Assembly: GCA_019096065.1 (NCBI GenBank)
Contig: JAGUCH010000005.1
Location: 434,001 to 498,000 of the forward strand
Source: Paracyclopina nana
Lineage: Eukaryota > Arthropoda > Copepoda > Cyclopoida > Cyclopettidae
Length of the DNA stretch: 64,000 nt
Direction: 5' to 3'
Positions 44,601 to 62,404 of the stretch are shown in pieces; the first letter of the stretch is position 1; every line of letters begins with the position of its first letter. Position numbers and translations under genes: made by a program. The notes beneath the pieces are model-generated. The model did not search any database. It saw nothing but the letters and a program-made list of their open reading frames with translations, and was not told the DNA's origin.

Positions 44601-46527
44601 AAAGTATTTTTTAATTTATTAACACAATTTTTTTAATTGGTCAATTTTCTTAATTTTCAATTTAACAAAAATATTTTTTTAAATTCTCAAAATTATTTTT
44701 TCTAATTTATAAAAATATATTTTTAGTTATAAAAATAATAATAAAAGGATTTCACCTCTTTAATGTTGAAATGCAGAATTTGCTTCATATAAGTGGGCAT
44801 TTCAGTGAGGAGTGTGTAAAAGCCCCAATTTTGGGCACAGTGAGCAATCATGATCGCATAGAAAGGCACAGACGTGAAAATGGCCCTCAGTGGAATTTTG
44901 GGCTTTTTCGCCTTGACAATGGCAATGATGGGCTCATGGCCATCATCCATGATTTGGCTGCCATCCAGATCACTGACAAAGCTGGCCGATCTGCTGATGA
45001 CAGCTGACAAAAGTGGCCTTTTCCCAAGGCTGATTTCAATCAGGTCCTTTTCCTCCACAGAAATTCGAGGATGCCTGTAAAATAGCGGAAATCGTGACAT
45101 TTGACTTTACAGACCCACGGGATATAACTTTACAGCCTTTAATGTAAATGTCCAAATGAGATAAAAGTGGCTGATTTTTGCTTGTTCTAGATTTAGGAAA
45201 ATCGCTTCACAGCCTTGGAAAAACGGAGGTTTTTACTTTACACTTTACAGAGTCGGCTTAGCACGGGGCTGTAAAATGGGCTGTAAGAAGCTGAGCCAAA
45301 TGTACCGAAATTCTACTCTTTTAGTCACGCAATGATTCTCACTAATTTTTTTTCACTTTACAGTTTTACAGAGTCTGCTCAATGCTAGGACTAGAAAATG
45401 GGCTATAAAAGCTAACAAAATGCTTTTAAGTTTATGAAATTATGAAATCTTAATATTTATATCTGCTTTTTTCAAATGTTTCACTTTATGCAGCCTGCTC
45501 AATGGGGGACTGGAAAATGGGCTGTAAAGCAATTACCCAGGGCTGTAAAGTAAAAGAACCTCAATATGTGATTCATTTTCCACTTTACAGCCCTCCCTTA
45601 ATAGTTTTCCATCCTTGGGTCCACTTTAAAAAAAAGTTTACAGTCCCTCTTTACAGGTGCATGGTAAACAAACTCACTCTTCAGGAGAGTCAAAGACGAG
45701 GAAGCTCCAGAAGACGAACCAGACCACTCCACTGGCGCCAAAAATGTAAAAGGCCGCTTCCCAGCCCAAAGAGTCGCAAATGAGCCCAGTGATGGGCAGG
45801 GAAATGATGGTGCCCATTGTGGAGCCAGCATAGATGAAAGTGGAAAGTTTGGACCTTTCCAAAGGTGGAGCCCACTCGGAAAGCATTGCATGCATCACAG
45901 GAAAGGTGACACCTTCGCCAAGGCCTTCGATGACCCGAGTGGCAATCAACAGCCTGAAATCAATTTTGGCAGCCATTGGCATGAGCAAAGTGAAGACTGA
46001 TGTCAAAAGAATGCCACAACCGAATATCCACTTTCCGCCAAAAAGCTCAGCCAGTCTTCCACCTAACCAGGAAAAAAGGCAATTTTATGAAAAATATAAA
46101 AAAAACTATTTAAGTAATTAAAGTAATTTTATTTCCTATTTATAAGACATGTCTATAAAAAAGAGGATTTATGGAGATAATTACCTGGTAATTGAGTAAT
46201 GACATAGCCATAGAAAAATGAGCCCAAAACCAAGCTTTGGGTTTCTTCATCCCAATTGAATGTGCCTTGGTTGTCATCATGCGCAGAAGAGTTGGTTGGT
46301 GCCAAAGGAGCCGGACAAGTTCCAGAGGAAGAATTGTTGGAGTCGCTGCTTCCGGAGTGATTCGTTTGGTTCACCATGGCCACGATGGCCACGCTTAAAT
46401 TCACCCTCATGGCATAGACATTGACAAAGCCGAGGAAACCCAAAAGGGCGAAAATGTGCCTCACGCCCAGCCATGGACCTTTATTAAGGATTTTGTAAAC
46501 TAACAAGTCATACTTGTTAAGCATCAT
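41610..46527 (-). CDS. SLC17 family anion/organic-acid transporter (sialin/VGLUT-like), 6 exons
   Basis: Minus-strand exons: 46527-46185, 46062-45678, 45074-44756, 44571-44439, 44074-43833 and 41816-41610. They join in phase to 542 codons plus TAA, the usual SLC17 length. Motifs: YAMRVNLSVAIVAMV in TM1, an Asn-rich luminal loop with several N-x-S/T sites, a TM2 region with GYVITQLPGGRLAE, EGLGEGVTFPVMHA in TM4, NHIDIGSNFAGTLMGITN near TM10, and HWQTVFYIAAGVYIVGNLLY before a C-terminal tail with GEEQPWNKV. About 12 TM segments. The family is membrane-bound and moves glutamate, sialic acid, phosphate or urate; the substrate cannot be chosen from sequence alone. Intron 5 (2.0 kb) is filled by an inverted-repeat element and minisatellites. 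The gene converges with SLC25. Confidence 0.93.
41983..42641. mobile_element. Miniature Foldback-like element in SLC17 intron 5
   Basis: Both ends carry a perfect 18-bp inverted repeat (TACTGGTTAAAGGCTAAT at the left, its complement at the right). Each arm (left to about 42110, right from about 42535) is a degenerate 14-15-bp tandem of TTGGTAAAAGGCTAA. The ~420-bp middle is unique AT-rich DNA without an ORF. The architecture is the same as the 12834-17247 element, but the sequence is unrelated. No target duplication is evident; both flanks are GCACACAG minisatellite. Confidence 0.7.
42650..43590 (+). repeat. 20-bp minisatellites in SLC17 intron 5 (GCAGCACA core)
   Basis: Two successive arrays. 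About 42836-43030 has CAGTGCAGCTTGACGCAGCA-type units. About 43055-43500 has 20-bp CACTGCTCAGTGCTGCAGAA units with later CACAACGCTGCTCAGTGAAG variants. Together about 40 units. Confidence 0.88.
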
Positions 46528-46919
46528 TTTTATCAACTATCTATTTTGTGGTTTTAATTAGCATTTATGACAAAATCGAGAGAAGTCAGCCAATTAAATT
46601 CAGATAACTGCAGTTTTTGCGTTATTGCTCAATTGACTACAGCAAAAAAGCACATTTTTTATTAAACAACCTTAAAGAATTTTAAAAAATGTCAAAAAAT
46701 GAAAAATACATTTAAAAATATGTAAACAAGCTGGCAAAGTCAAATTAAGATTAAAAGGTAAAAAAATGCTGTTTTTTCGTGAAAAAGAATATTATAAGAA
46801 GGTGATGTCAAAATAAAGCTAAGTCTAAATATTATTTTTTACAGGGCCATCTCTATCGAGCAATCCTGACGGAAAAATTTTACTTCTGAATCACGAAACT
46901 ATTGTAGTTATTTTGTCCT

Positions 46920-46933
46920 CCAGTAGGGGGCGC
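46920..46933 (+). promoter_or_regulatory. CTCF-like motif
   Basis: CCAGTAGGGGGCGC fits the animal CTCF core consensus in a position expected of a boundary between divergent genes. Binding is inference. Confidence 0.35.
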
Positions 46934-47497
46934 TTCAGTTGTCCTAGTACATAAAAAGAGCGCGAAATTCAAATTCAAGAACTGGATAAACCAGTGTGAG
47001 AGTGAGCGCTCACTCTTGCTCGCTTCACATGCCTGAAAGTGTTACCAGCCTTTTACCAAATTTATTTCGTCAAAGAATAAATTATGGCTGTTTTTATGTG
47101 ATCTTGGGGATAATTTTGAAACCATGTACTTTAACTCAAAGAAAATTCCACAGATTTATATAGAAATTTTGTCCTGCACCCTACCATAGTACAGTCCGAT
47201 GATGTGCTATAGTAAAGCTGCGCATAGAGCTCACCTTATACTATAGATCATCTTGATTTTTTAATAAATAACCTTGAATTGAGTTTGAAGTCCTCCGTGA
47301 CAATTCTTGACTCTGCGCGATTTCGCGAGAATTCGGCCCTCCATTTGGCAAAATCACCTCATTTTCTGAATAATTATGCGCCATTATTCAAGACTACTTT
47401 AAAAGTGCTGCAAAAAGTCAATTTCTTGCAAAAAACTCATGATCACAAGATCATTTTTTAAAAATAAGCGAACAAAAACACCTCTTTTTGCGTCAAG

Positions 47498-47554
47498 GCG
47501 TTACCTTGTTTATATGACGCTTCAAACGACTGCATCTCTTTTGAGTAACGCGCC
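47498..47554. repeat. Short inverted-repeat element, copy 3
   Basis: GGCGTTACC at the left faces CAAAAGAGA/GTAACGCGCC-type sequence at the right (TCTCTTTTGAGTAACGCGCC). It is the most diverged of the three copies. Confidence 0.4.
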
Positions 47555-47812
47555 TTCATTTCCAGCATGGCGAAATGCAGGGCAGAAGCGGCCAAAATTG
47601 GGCTCATGAATCACCCACATTTTTCACTCAAATAATAGTCTTAAAAATATTGCAAATATTCCTTTAAAGCATTTTCTTTGGTGAAAATAAAGTTGATTTA
47701 GCTTTGAGGCAGCATATTCTTCCATTAAAATTCGTTTTTGGAATTTTCGCTCGGTATTTCGCCGGCGCGGAATTTCATGGTCCCACCTTTTATTTCGTTT
47801 TGCCGGAAATCG

Positions 47813-47822
47813 TTCTTTTCCC
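47813..47822 (+). promoter_or_regulatory. 5' TOP-like pyrimidine tract of RpL23
   Basis: TTCTTTTCCC ends 10 bases before the ATG. Ribosomal protein mRNAs characteristically start within such a tract. The short distance implies a very short 5' UTR. Confidence 0.55.
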
Positions 47823-47832
47823 AGCGAACAAA

Positions 47833-54221
<6,389 letters not shown>

Positions 54222-54225
<4 letters not shown>

Positions 54226-56952
54226 AAGTCATCCTCCAGTGACCAGGAGACCATTTCCACTTTGTTTCTGCTCACTCTTCCGCTGCTTGCATTGCTGCTG
54301 CTTTCACACCAGCCAGACTCTCTTCTCTGCTCAATGACTGTCTTCAATAAAGCAGCCAAATCATTCTCAAACTTATCCTCTCTTGCCTCCCTGCATAATT
54401 TTGGAATTTTCCTCAGTCTTGTAATTTGACTCTGCAGCTCTGTACTAGTTACATTAAAACCAGGCTTCACCAATTTGCAGTAGGGCTTTTGCTCTGCAGA
54501 GTGCAGCACTTTCTCATTTAGAGGGGGTGGGGGAGGGGGAGGAGGGGAGGTGGGGGAGGGATGGGTGCTGAGACACTTCTCAGTAAGCTTGGCCTGGGCT
54601 CCAAGTCATCTTGGTCATCAAAGTCAGACAATGGTGAAGCTGTGTCCATTTGTGACCTTCTGCCAAGCAGAGCTTTCCAATGGTCAGGCAAGGACATTTG
54701 GTTCAGCAAGGCCAAAACTTGCTCGCACCTTGGCCTTGATTCCGGCTCCTGGCTCCAGCACTGGGAAATGAGGGCTTTGATGTCAGGGCTCAGGTCTGGT
54801 GGCAGTTCTGGCCTTTGGCCTTGCTTGATGGCATGACAGACTTGGCTCAGTGTCATGTTAGCAAAAGGAGTCTCAGCAGCCTTCATTTCCCAGAGAATGA
54901 GGCCAAGGCCATAGACATCTGTGGCAGGGCTGATGGTCACTTGCTCCCTGAGCATTTCTGGGGCCATCCAGGCTGGAGTTCCTCTGGGTCCACTCAGTTC
55001 CACATTTTCATGAAAGTTGCACTGTTCCATTAGGGATGGACTTGAAATGACCTTGGCAAGGCCAAGGTCAGCCACCTTGGCCCTCAGATATGCATCAAGG
55101 AGAATGTTTGCAGATTTCACATCCAAATGCACGATGGGTTGAGGCCTTTTGTGCAAATAGTTCAAAGCCAGGGCCACATCTCTGGCAATGGAGAAAAAGG
55201 AGCCATGGTCCAGCCTGGACCTGACCACTTCATGGATGTAGTGGTCCAGGAGCCTCCATCCAGGTACTCGAAGGCCAGCATTGGTAGGTCTGGATTCTCG
55301 AGGCTGCCAGCTCCTACAAATTGGACCACGTGGGGATGTCTCAGCTGCAGCATCAGCTCACCCTCCAACTTCCATTTCCGCTTTTGACTCTACAACAACA
55401 AAATGTGCTCTAAAAAGGAATGTTCTGCTGCGTGTTAAATTTTGATATTTTAAAGAAATATCGATGTGAAGAGCAAGTCAAAAATGCTTGAAAGTGTTAT
55501 TTGATTAAATTGTGCCATACCATTAGGCCAATTTTGGCCAAAACATGGGAAAAAGAAAACGGAAACTGGCTTGAATGTGCTGGTTTTTATGTCTGTTGGG
55601 ACAAAATATCGATAATTACTTAGCAGGTGAACAGTATTGCCCCACCATTGCATTTGCATTGTCAGAGCATAATTTTGATGAAATGCGATATTTTTTGCCA
55701 GTTATAGCTCAAAAGCAGCAAATTCAAGCTAGTTTCAATTTTCACTTTCCCATTTTTTGGCCAAAATTGGCCTAACCCCGCATCCAAAATTAATTTTGAT
55801 TCACTTTCAAGCATTTTTGGCTCGTTCTTCGCATCGATATTTCACCAAAATATCCCAATTGAACACATTTTCAATTAATCGAGTCTATTTTTTTAAGGCG
55901 TCTTCTAATCAAGGGCTGGCTTGACTTGGAACTCGATATCATTTTTAATTACTAGAGCATATGGAACAATCTGGATTTACAACTTACCTCGGCTGTCACA
56001 TTGTGCTTTGGCTCAAACACTTTGAGGGCTATGTCAGTGCCATGCAATTGGCACTTGTAGACAGTGGCAAAAGTGCCCTTGCCAATGACTTTTTTGCCCT
56101 CCAACTCGAGCATTTTAGGGTCTAAAAAGGCCTGATTTATGGAGGAGCAACTTGGCATCATCTCTTCTTCCAACAACTTTTCCTCCCTATTATTTATGGC
56201 TCCAAAAGACAAATTGTTATCCAATTCTTGGACCAAATTGTGCATCTCATGGATGCTTTTTTGCCTCAGCACAACATATGGAGATTTCTTTTTATGGCCA
56301 TGATCCTCAGAAAATGTGGGCTTCAGCTGCAAAATTGGATTCAGTCAATTGGAAAGCTAAACCTGAAAGCCAAAAAAAGAAAGCCAATATTTTGCAGTTT
56401 CAATTAACTCACTTGGCGTTGCAGTTCTTTGAGGATTTGCCTGCTTCTGACAATTTTGCAATTTGGCCTCATCAGAGTTTCTTCCATTATTTGCCCACCC
56501 TCATCCCCTTTTTTATGGCTCAAAATGGACTTCCTTGGCAGTATCACAGCTGGCTTGACTTCTGGCATCATTTTTGGGCTCTTTTTGGGATTGGTGCCAA
56601 TCACCTCCAACTTGTTGAGCTCAGCACTGAGGTTGGCCACATCACAGGAAATGACAGCTGATTTCTTGCTAGCATCAGCTGAATTTGACCTCTTGACCCC
56701 TCCTTGACCTTTTGACCTGGCTGCTTTGCTCCTTTGGGGTTTCTCATCATGAAGATGCCAGGTGTGTCTTTTATGGGCAGTTTTTGAGGACTGAAGATTT
56801 CTTCTCAATAAATAGGTGTTTTCCATGAGCTTTTCAATTTTGCACTTGTCTTGCTCCACATCCAAATTGATTGCTTTTGATGGCTCCATGGCTTGTAGCA
56901 TTCTGAGAAAGCACTCCTGCTCAAAAGTAGGCAATAACAAGCCTTTCTTCAT
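54222..56952 (-). CDS. TKL-type Ser/Thr protein kinase, 3 coding exons, two apparent frame breaks
   Basis: Exons 56952-56413, 56326-55988 and 55389-54222. The first 250 residues are basic, Ser-rich and domain-free, with a predicted coiled patch (ELNKLEV). The kinase domain has GKGTFATV (262-269), Lys282, an HLDVKSANILL catalytic loop, DLG instead of DFG, MAPEML and GLGLILWEM. HxD-x-K-S-x-N-I-L-L and the W-x-A-PE context place it in the tyrosine-kinase-like group; no closer family is claimed. A Pro-rich tail then a ~95-residue C-terminus follow. Two frame changes are needed: one near 55250 between EYLDGGS and LDHYIHE, consistent with one missing C, and one in the C-run at 54520-54550. If the second is real, the protein ends at the TAA near 54518 instead. 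Confidence 0.75.
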
Positions 56953-57321
56953 GATGATGATTATTGCTGCAAAAATGCACTTTTTTGGCACTAATTGTCT
57001 TCTTCTTCTTCTTCATCAGTGAGCCTGGCTTGCCACCAATCAACTGGGGAGCTTTTATTATTGCTTTTCCATCGAGTAAACAACCCCACAAGTGCAATTT
57101 CTCATTGATTAAACATGACATTTTGGCGCACATTATGTGTATACCTCAGCTGCTGTTGACTGTTCTTTCTGGAAATTAACACATATGAGCGAGTGGTAGC
57201 TGTTTTTCTTCTATGACAAGGTAACTATGGTAGCAGGTATTCATTTGCAGCTCAAATTAGAAAGTCTTGGCTTTTCTTCCCTATTTGAGGCTCTTTTTTG
57301 TTTACATTTCATGCATAAGGG

Positions 57322-57600
57322 CGCAGCTGTCAGCTTACCGGTCACGCGCGTACTCTGTTTGTAAACAAGCCATCAGCTGATTATGCACTGAATAATTGAA
57401 CTTTAACTAAAATCACCTTTCAGCTAAATGTTTTCTGTGTTTTTTAAGTTTGCTGATTTTGCCACTTCCAAATCATCAAAAAGCCCAGATTTATGTAATT
57501 TAAGCAAGAGTCAACTGTCAGCTTACCGGTCACGCGCGCGCTCTGTTTGTAAACTAGCCATCAGCTGATGATGCACTAAATAATTGAACAATAGCTAAAA
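57322..57600 (+). repeat. Tandem pair: CAGCTTACCGGTCACGCGCG module
   Basis: Two ~100-bp copies about 184 bp apart share CTGTCAGCTTACCGGTCACG, then CTCTGTTTGTAAAC, CATCAGCTGAT, ATGCACT and AATAATTGAAC. Each combines ACCGGTCA, a forkhead-like GTAAAC and a CAGCTG E-box. Confidence 0.8.
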
Positions 57601-58689
57601 TCAGCAATTTATACTCTTTTTTATAAAAGTTTGCAGATTTTGCAACATTAAAATCATCAAAAAAACCAGATTTATGCAAGAGTCAGCTGTCAGCTCATGG
57701 GTCAAATTACAACAGCTGATTGTTGGTATAAGCAAGTAAAGCATATTTTTGGCGGGAAATGTAGGTTCACATATGTTGCATCCAAATACAACTTTTCTAT
57801 TGCCTCACAATAAAGTTAGGCAAACAAAAAAACAGGCAGAAGGAAATATTTTTGTTCCAGTTCTAGTCTGGTTAACATGAAGAGATGAGGCCTTTTAAAA
57901 CATACATAAAAAATGATTTGTTTCCTTTGGAAAAACACCTTAAAGGAAGATCTTCTCATCTTGGCATCTTAGAGTTGGGCCATAAATTATGCAAAAGTCT
58001 TAAAAGGCTCTAATCTGAGCAAATGCAATTTTTGCAACTATGCCCTGCAAAACACAATAAATTAAACCAACTAGAAATATTCTCAGAAGGAAGAATCATT
58101 TAATGCCCTTTCAAGACATATTAAAAGAAAATGATTTCTTCATAACTAAGGCTCCTAAATAATGTTGGTAACATCCAATCTATGGGTTTTCTTGGGATAT
58201 TCGATGCCTTTGTATTTTACTGCTGTGTGCACTATTACGACAGCTAGCAAATAAAGTAAGCACAACTTATAGTATACAACTGTGTATAATGTATAGGAAA
58301 AAGTTCCAGCAGAAAGCCTTTTTACTGGAAGATGGATATAACGTGGCTGCAAAAAAAAGTGGGAAATGGCATTGGTAGCTAAAAGTAATTCCATTACTTT
58401 TCTTCTGTATTCTTGGCTCAAATTGGACTTTTGTAAGATTTTGAAGAAAATATTGCAATTATTAATGCTTTGTGTAAAAAAGCCAGAATTAATGGAATTG
58501 AGCCCTTTTTGGGTGGCTCAGAGCAAAATCCCCTCTTTTTCCCGCAAAACTATTTTCCTTTTTTTATACCACACTCGCGGCCACACAATAAATGTAAAGT
58601 GTAGCAACAACTAACAACTTACATTTTGTAGGCCTTTGGCAAAAAAAGTTTCCTTGCAAGGACTGTTCGGAAAAAATTGCATAATTAAA

Positions 58690-59200
58690 TGTGCAGCTGT
58701 TTATTTACGTTTATGCCACGTGGTCACAACAAACAGCTGACAAAAACAGCTGATTAGATCAGACTTTTAAGGAAAAATAACTCATGCTAAAGCATGACAA
58801 GGAGTCATGTCTTCAAAATGAAAAACTCAGCTGTTTGTTTACGTTTATGCCACGTGGTCATAACAAACAGCTGACAAAAACAGCTGATTGACTAATTGCT
58901 TATTTTAGAGCAGACTTTTTATGAAGAATCACTCATATTTTATAAAGCATGACAAGGAGTCATATCTTCAAAATCAAAAACTCAGCTGTTTGTTTACGTT
59001 TATGCCACGTGGTCACTACAAACAGCTGACAAAAACAGCTGATTGACTAATTGCTAATTTTAGAGCAGACTTTTTAAGTAAAAATCACTCATGTTAAAGC
59101 ATGACAAGGATTTATGTCTTCAAAAGCAAATACTCAGCTGTTTGTTTACATTCAGCGCACGTGGTCACAACAAGCAGCTGTCAAAAACAGCTGATAGCCC
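58690..59200 (+). repeat. Four tandem ~135-155-bp units with palindromic E-box/forkhead arms
   Basis: Units begin at about 58694, 58828, 58983 and 59135. Each carries CAGCTGTTTGTTTACG, TTATGCCACGTGGTCAC (with a CACGTG E-box) and CAACAAACAGCTGACAAAAA, then CAGCTGAT. The flanks CAGCTGTTTGTT and AACAAACAGCTG are complementary, so each unit can form a hairpin. Confidence 0.88.
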
Positions 59201-59637
59201 ATTTGCCTAATATTTTTGACTTTTTTGACAAATTGCTCACATCCAAGCATGAAATGGGTGCTTTTCATCTGCATTCCTGCAAAATGAGGCCTCCATATCT
59301 TTCCAGCATTCATAATAGTTGTACTATGGACCTACCTCACATCTATTTATCTTGCTGCAGTTACACTCCCCTTATGTGCCATAAAACTTGCCCTGCAATG
59401 GCGGAATAATAAAATAGTATCTCCTCAATTCACCATTTTGGGGTCCTCACTAGCAAGTGGAGCAGACATTTTTGTTTTCAGCTGTTTTGATGACGAAGAA
59501 CTGGGAAAAATCGAACATTTCACCTGCTTTCTACTTGTTTTTAATGTCATCATGACCGCAAAATAATGATAAGTCTTTTTCATCATTTATAATTGGACAT
59601 CAGCTGCTGACCAAAAAACAAAACAAGAGGGGAAAAA

Positions 59638-60113
59638 ATGGAAGATGAAGATTTATGGGCTGTGGTCATCATTGGCTGTGTTCTCATGATTTACAGCATT
59701 CTGTTCTATGTTTGCGACCAGACGTACAGAAATAATTTCCGCAATGAAAATCACACGTTTGGTGGGGAAGATGAGGTGGACACCATTGGGGTGCATTGGT
59801 CCAAAGCACTCGAACAGCTTAACCAGTTAAGCATCAAATTCGAAAGACTCAACAATAAGGTGAATAATTGCCGTCATTTGTTTTTGTTTTGATTTGTTAG
59901 CGCGCGTTAGGGAGGGCTAAAATCGATCCGCCGCCGGAATTAACAAGTAATGCCAACCGAGTCACCTTTTTTAAGGCCATCACCGAAAACGCAAGTGCCA
60001 ATCCATGTGATATAGAAGTTGGACCGAAACAAGGAGATTCAGCTCTAAATCAAGATTTGATGAATATACCACCAGTTAATGTCAACAAGGATGACATCTG
60101 CATAGTTATTTAA
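59638..60113 (+). CDS. Small single-pass membrane protein, unidentified (144 aa)
   Basis: Exons 59638-59859 and 59901-60113 join in phase 0 across a 41-bp intron. The N-terminus is short and acidic, then comes one hydrophobic segment (VVIIGCVLMIYSILFYVC, about 9-26). This is followed by a soluble C-terminal part with an amphipathic stretch (WSKALEQLNQLSIKFERLN), so a type III or signal-anchored orientation is likely. The C-terminus IVI fits a class II PDZ ligand pattern (inference). No family is recognised. Composition and clean splice sites support a real gene. Confidence 0.65.
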
Positions 60114-61753
60114 TGCATACCTGATCAATTTGACGCCTTCCATTGTGTAATTTATAATAACTGTGATAAATGAGATAGATTAAGTCTATGCCACTCAATA
60201 AATGCTTACATAAGTGGAACAATGTTTACTCACCTAATGAGTAGAGCTGTGTTCATCTACCAAACAAGAAAAGAAGCTAAATAAACAGGCCATAATTCTG
60301 CCAGCCTTGTTTGTACTACAAGAAAAAATGAAGGCCAAAGGCCACATCTGCAGCAACGTATAGCCGCATGCTGACTGGCTCTTGACATAAATAATGAGCT
60401 TTAATATAACAACATCATGGTTTCCATTGTTTGCCTTTAATTGGCTGTTTTGGCCAAAGTTGGGCTCTTTATTGGGCTATAGTGAAATACCTAATTTGGG
60501 CTAATAACAGTGCCAAGAGCTGTATCAGCTTGCATAATTGGCTGCACTAAAGAAGAAAAGCCTCTAAAGTGTACTTGAGGCCAAAATGCATTGTAGATAC
60601 TTCTTCAGCTACAAAAGAGTGGAAAAATTGACCATAAATCTTTGCCTCCAACCAATATACTAATTAATGGTTGCTATGCATCATTAGCATACTCTCAAAG
60701 CACTTTCTTCAATATTGGCTGTCTAGGTTTACTTTTCAAAAAAGCGCAGTACACCACAAAATGGCTGCTCATTTCGAAAAGGCTTTCTACATAATAATCA
60801 TACACATTCGTTGTGAGGAGTAACGCTGAAGGTGTGGCCTTTTTGGACATGCATATTCTCGCTAAAAGTTTAAGTGAAGTGAAATGCAGAAATTAAGTGG
60901 AAAAATTCATATTTTTATTTTTTCATTGATAATCATTTCAATTATCATGTTGCACAATCTCAAAAGCTTCAGATTGGTAGCGCAACAATCGAGTCCACTA
61001 CTAAGTTATGTAGTGAATTGGCAACAATTGTTGCGTTACCAACTGATCCGCATTTGAATTGTGTCGAGAGTACATTGAAATGATCCGGAATGACTATTTA
61101 CCAATATGTATTTCTTCATAGAAACTCTGCACGTCACGTCACTTAACTTTTTAACGTGCATGTGACTGATCATTAGATTTTGTCGTCATAAACGGTTAGT
61201 CATGTCAAATGGCATTGCATATTTTGGAGCTCATTGAGCGTCCAAGCTCAACAGAGTGATGAGTTTGAAAGTTTCGCATATTACGGTTGTGGGCTTTCTT
61301 TTTGTGAGGACTTCTCTGATCTGAGAGGAGTGAGAAAGCAGCATCTGAGAACTGAGACGGCCTTAGTTTCATAGCTGGCCTTCATGAATCCGGACTTATC
61401 TGGTTCTGCATCAACAATGTAAGTATTTTTTTGGTGGCCTTTTTTGCAATTATTTCACCAAAGGCTGGAAGCTTTCTTTGCCAAGCATATTTGTAAATAA
61501 TCGATTTTTTCGGCCATGACGACGGGTCCCCAATTTCGGCCTTTGTTGTTGTTACTCAAGTTGCCTGGCCTTCAGTTCAGCCTTCAAAACATTAATATAA
61601 TACAGTTTGGGTGCAATAAAAGCGTCTTCCCTTCGGGCTCTTCATCTATTGTGGCCACAGCCTTTGTAGGGGTAAAAGGCCACCAATAAAGGCCACTGAG
61701 GGAAAAAAGGCCACATTTAATTTTTTTCTTACTTAAAGGGAATTTCTGCCAAA
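60114..61753. other. Intergenic; one strong hairpin and a possible 5' UTR exon
   Basis: Contains the hairpin at 60974-61042. At 61385-61420 a short ATG-led stretch ends in a consensus donor (CAACAAT/GTAAGT). It may be a 5' untranslated exon of the 61754 gene, since the phase does not fit a coding join. Confidence 0.35.
60974..61042. repeat. 69-nt hairpin-forming inverted repeat
   Basis: TTGGTAGCGCAACAAT pairs with ATTGTTGCGTTACCAA (16 bp, one G-T). An inner CACTAC/GTAGTG stem closes a TAAGTTAT loop. Size and shape are those of a pre-miRNA, but an asymmetric internal loop is large. It could equally be a tiny palindromic transposon relic. Confidence 0.5.
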
Positions 61754-61969
61754 ATGTTGTCCATGTCCATGACCAGGAACAGGAGAGCTGACAAGGAGAA
61801 GAAGACCAACGAGGCTGCCATCAAAAGAGCCTTGGCCAGAAAACAAGCTCGCGAATTGGCAAAGGCCAACCTTGAAGCCACTGACGAAGAAGATCTTGAG
61901 GATGATACGACCAAAGAGAAGGAGTTTTTGGATGTCTGTAGCAACGAAAACGAGGAGTCCGCCAAGTAG
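61754..61969 (+). CDS. Small highly charged protein, unidentified (71 aa)
   Basis: A 71-codon ORF preceded by an acceptor-like TTTTCTTACTTAAAG. The N-terminal half is basic and predicted helical (RRADKEKKTNEAAIKRALA), the C-terminal half acidic (EDLEDDTTKEKEF). The peptide has the look of a small nucleic-acid or coiled-coil protein; no family is recognised. It could be one exon of a longer gene with a 5' exon near 61.4 kb. The opposite strand is also open, but with hydrophobic repeats typical of a shadow. Confidence 0.5.
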   Translation: MLSMSMTRNRRADKEKKTNEAAIKRALARKQARELAKANLEATDEEDLEDDTTKEKEFLDVCSNENEESAK

Positions 61970-61989
61970 AAAAAGGCTCATACTCTCAG

Positions 61990-62400
61990 CGTGATTTTCC
62001 TACCAAAAAGTGACATTTGCTAAAAAAAAGTGACATTAGCTCCCAAAAAAGACATTCTTATTTAAAAAGTGACCATTTTCCAAAAAAAATCTATTTTGTC
62101 CCGAAAAAAGACATTTTTGTTAACAAAGAGTGATTATTTTTGATCAAAAGTTGCATATTTTCAAAAAAGTGACTTTTCCCCGCCAAAAGTAACTTTTCCT
62201 CAAAAAGTGACATTTTCCCGAAAAAGTGATATTTTTCCCAAAAAAGGACCATTTTCCCCAACCAAGAAGCAACATTTTCCCCAAAAAAGACATTTTTTCC
62301 CAAAAAGAGACTTTCATTAAAAAAATTCCTTTAAAAAAATAGCAGTTCATTTTCCCACAAAAAGTGAATTTTCTAATTTAAAGAAATCATCAAAAAAAGT
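61990..62400 (+). repeat. ~18-bp AAAAAGTGACATTTTCCC repeat
   Basis: About 20 degenerate copies of A-run + GTGAC(A)TTTT + CCC between two small genes. It resembles in style, not in sequence, the A/T-run repeat of RET intron 8. Confidence 0.8.
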
Positions 62401-62404
62401 AAAC

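Larger units (their letters stand above)
46528..47832. other. Divergent intergenic region between SLC17 and RpL23
   Basis: Shared upstream region for two divergently transcribed genes. It holds a CTCF-like site (46920-46933), a short inverted-repeat element (47498-47554) and the RpL23 pyrimidine tract. No ORF is supported. Confidence 0.45.
56953..59637. other. Intergenic with two tandem CAGCTG repeat blocks
   Basis: Probable 5' UTR or promoter of the kinase up to about 57.2 kb, then AT-rich DNA. Blocks at 57322-57600 and 58690-59200 are described separately. The short ORFs at 58155-58458 (minus) have no splice or start support. Confidence 0.4.

Noticed and set aside
62091-62350. Phe/Gly-rich minus-strand ORFs (FGKMSFL-type repeats)
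   Set aside because: They translate the 18-bp AAAAAGTGACATTTTCCC repeat, not a protein gene.
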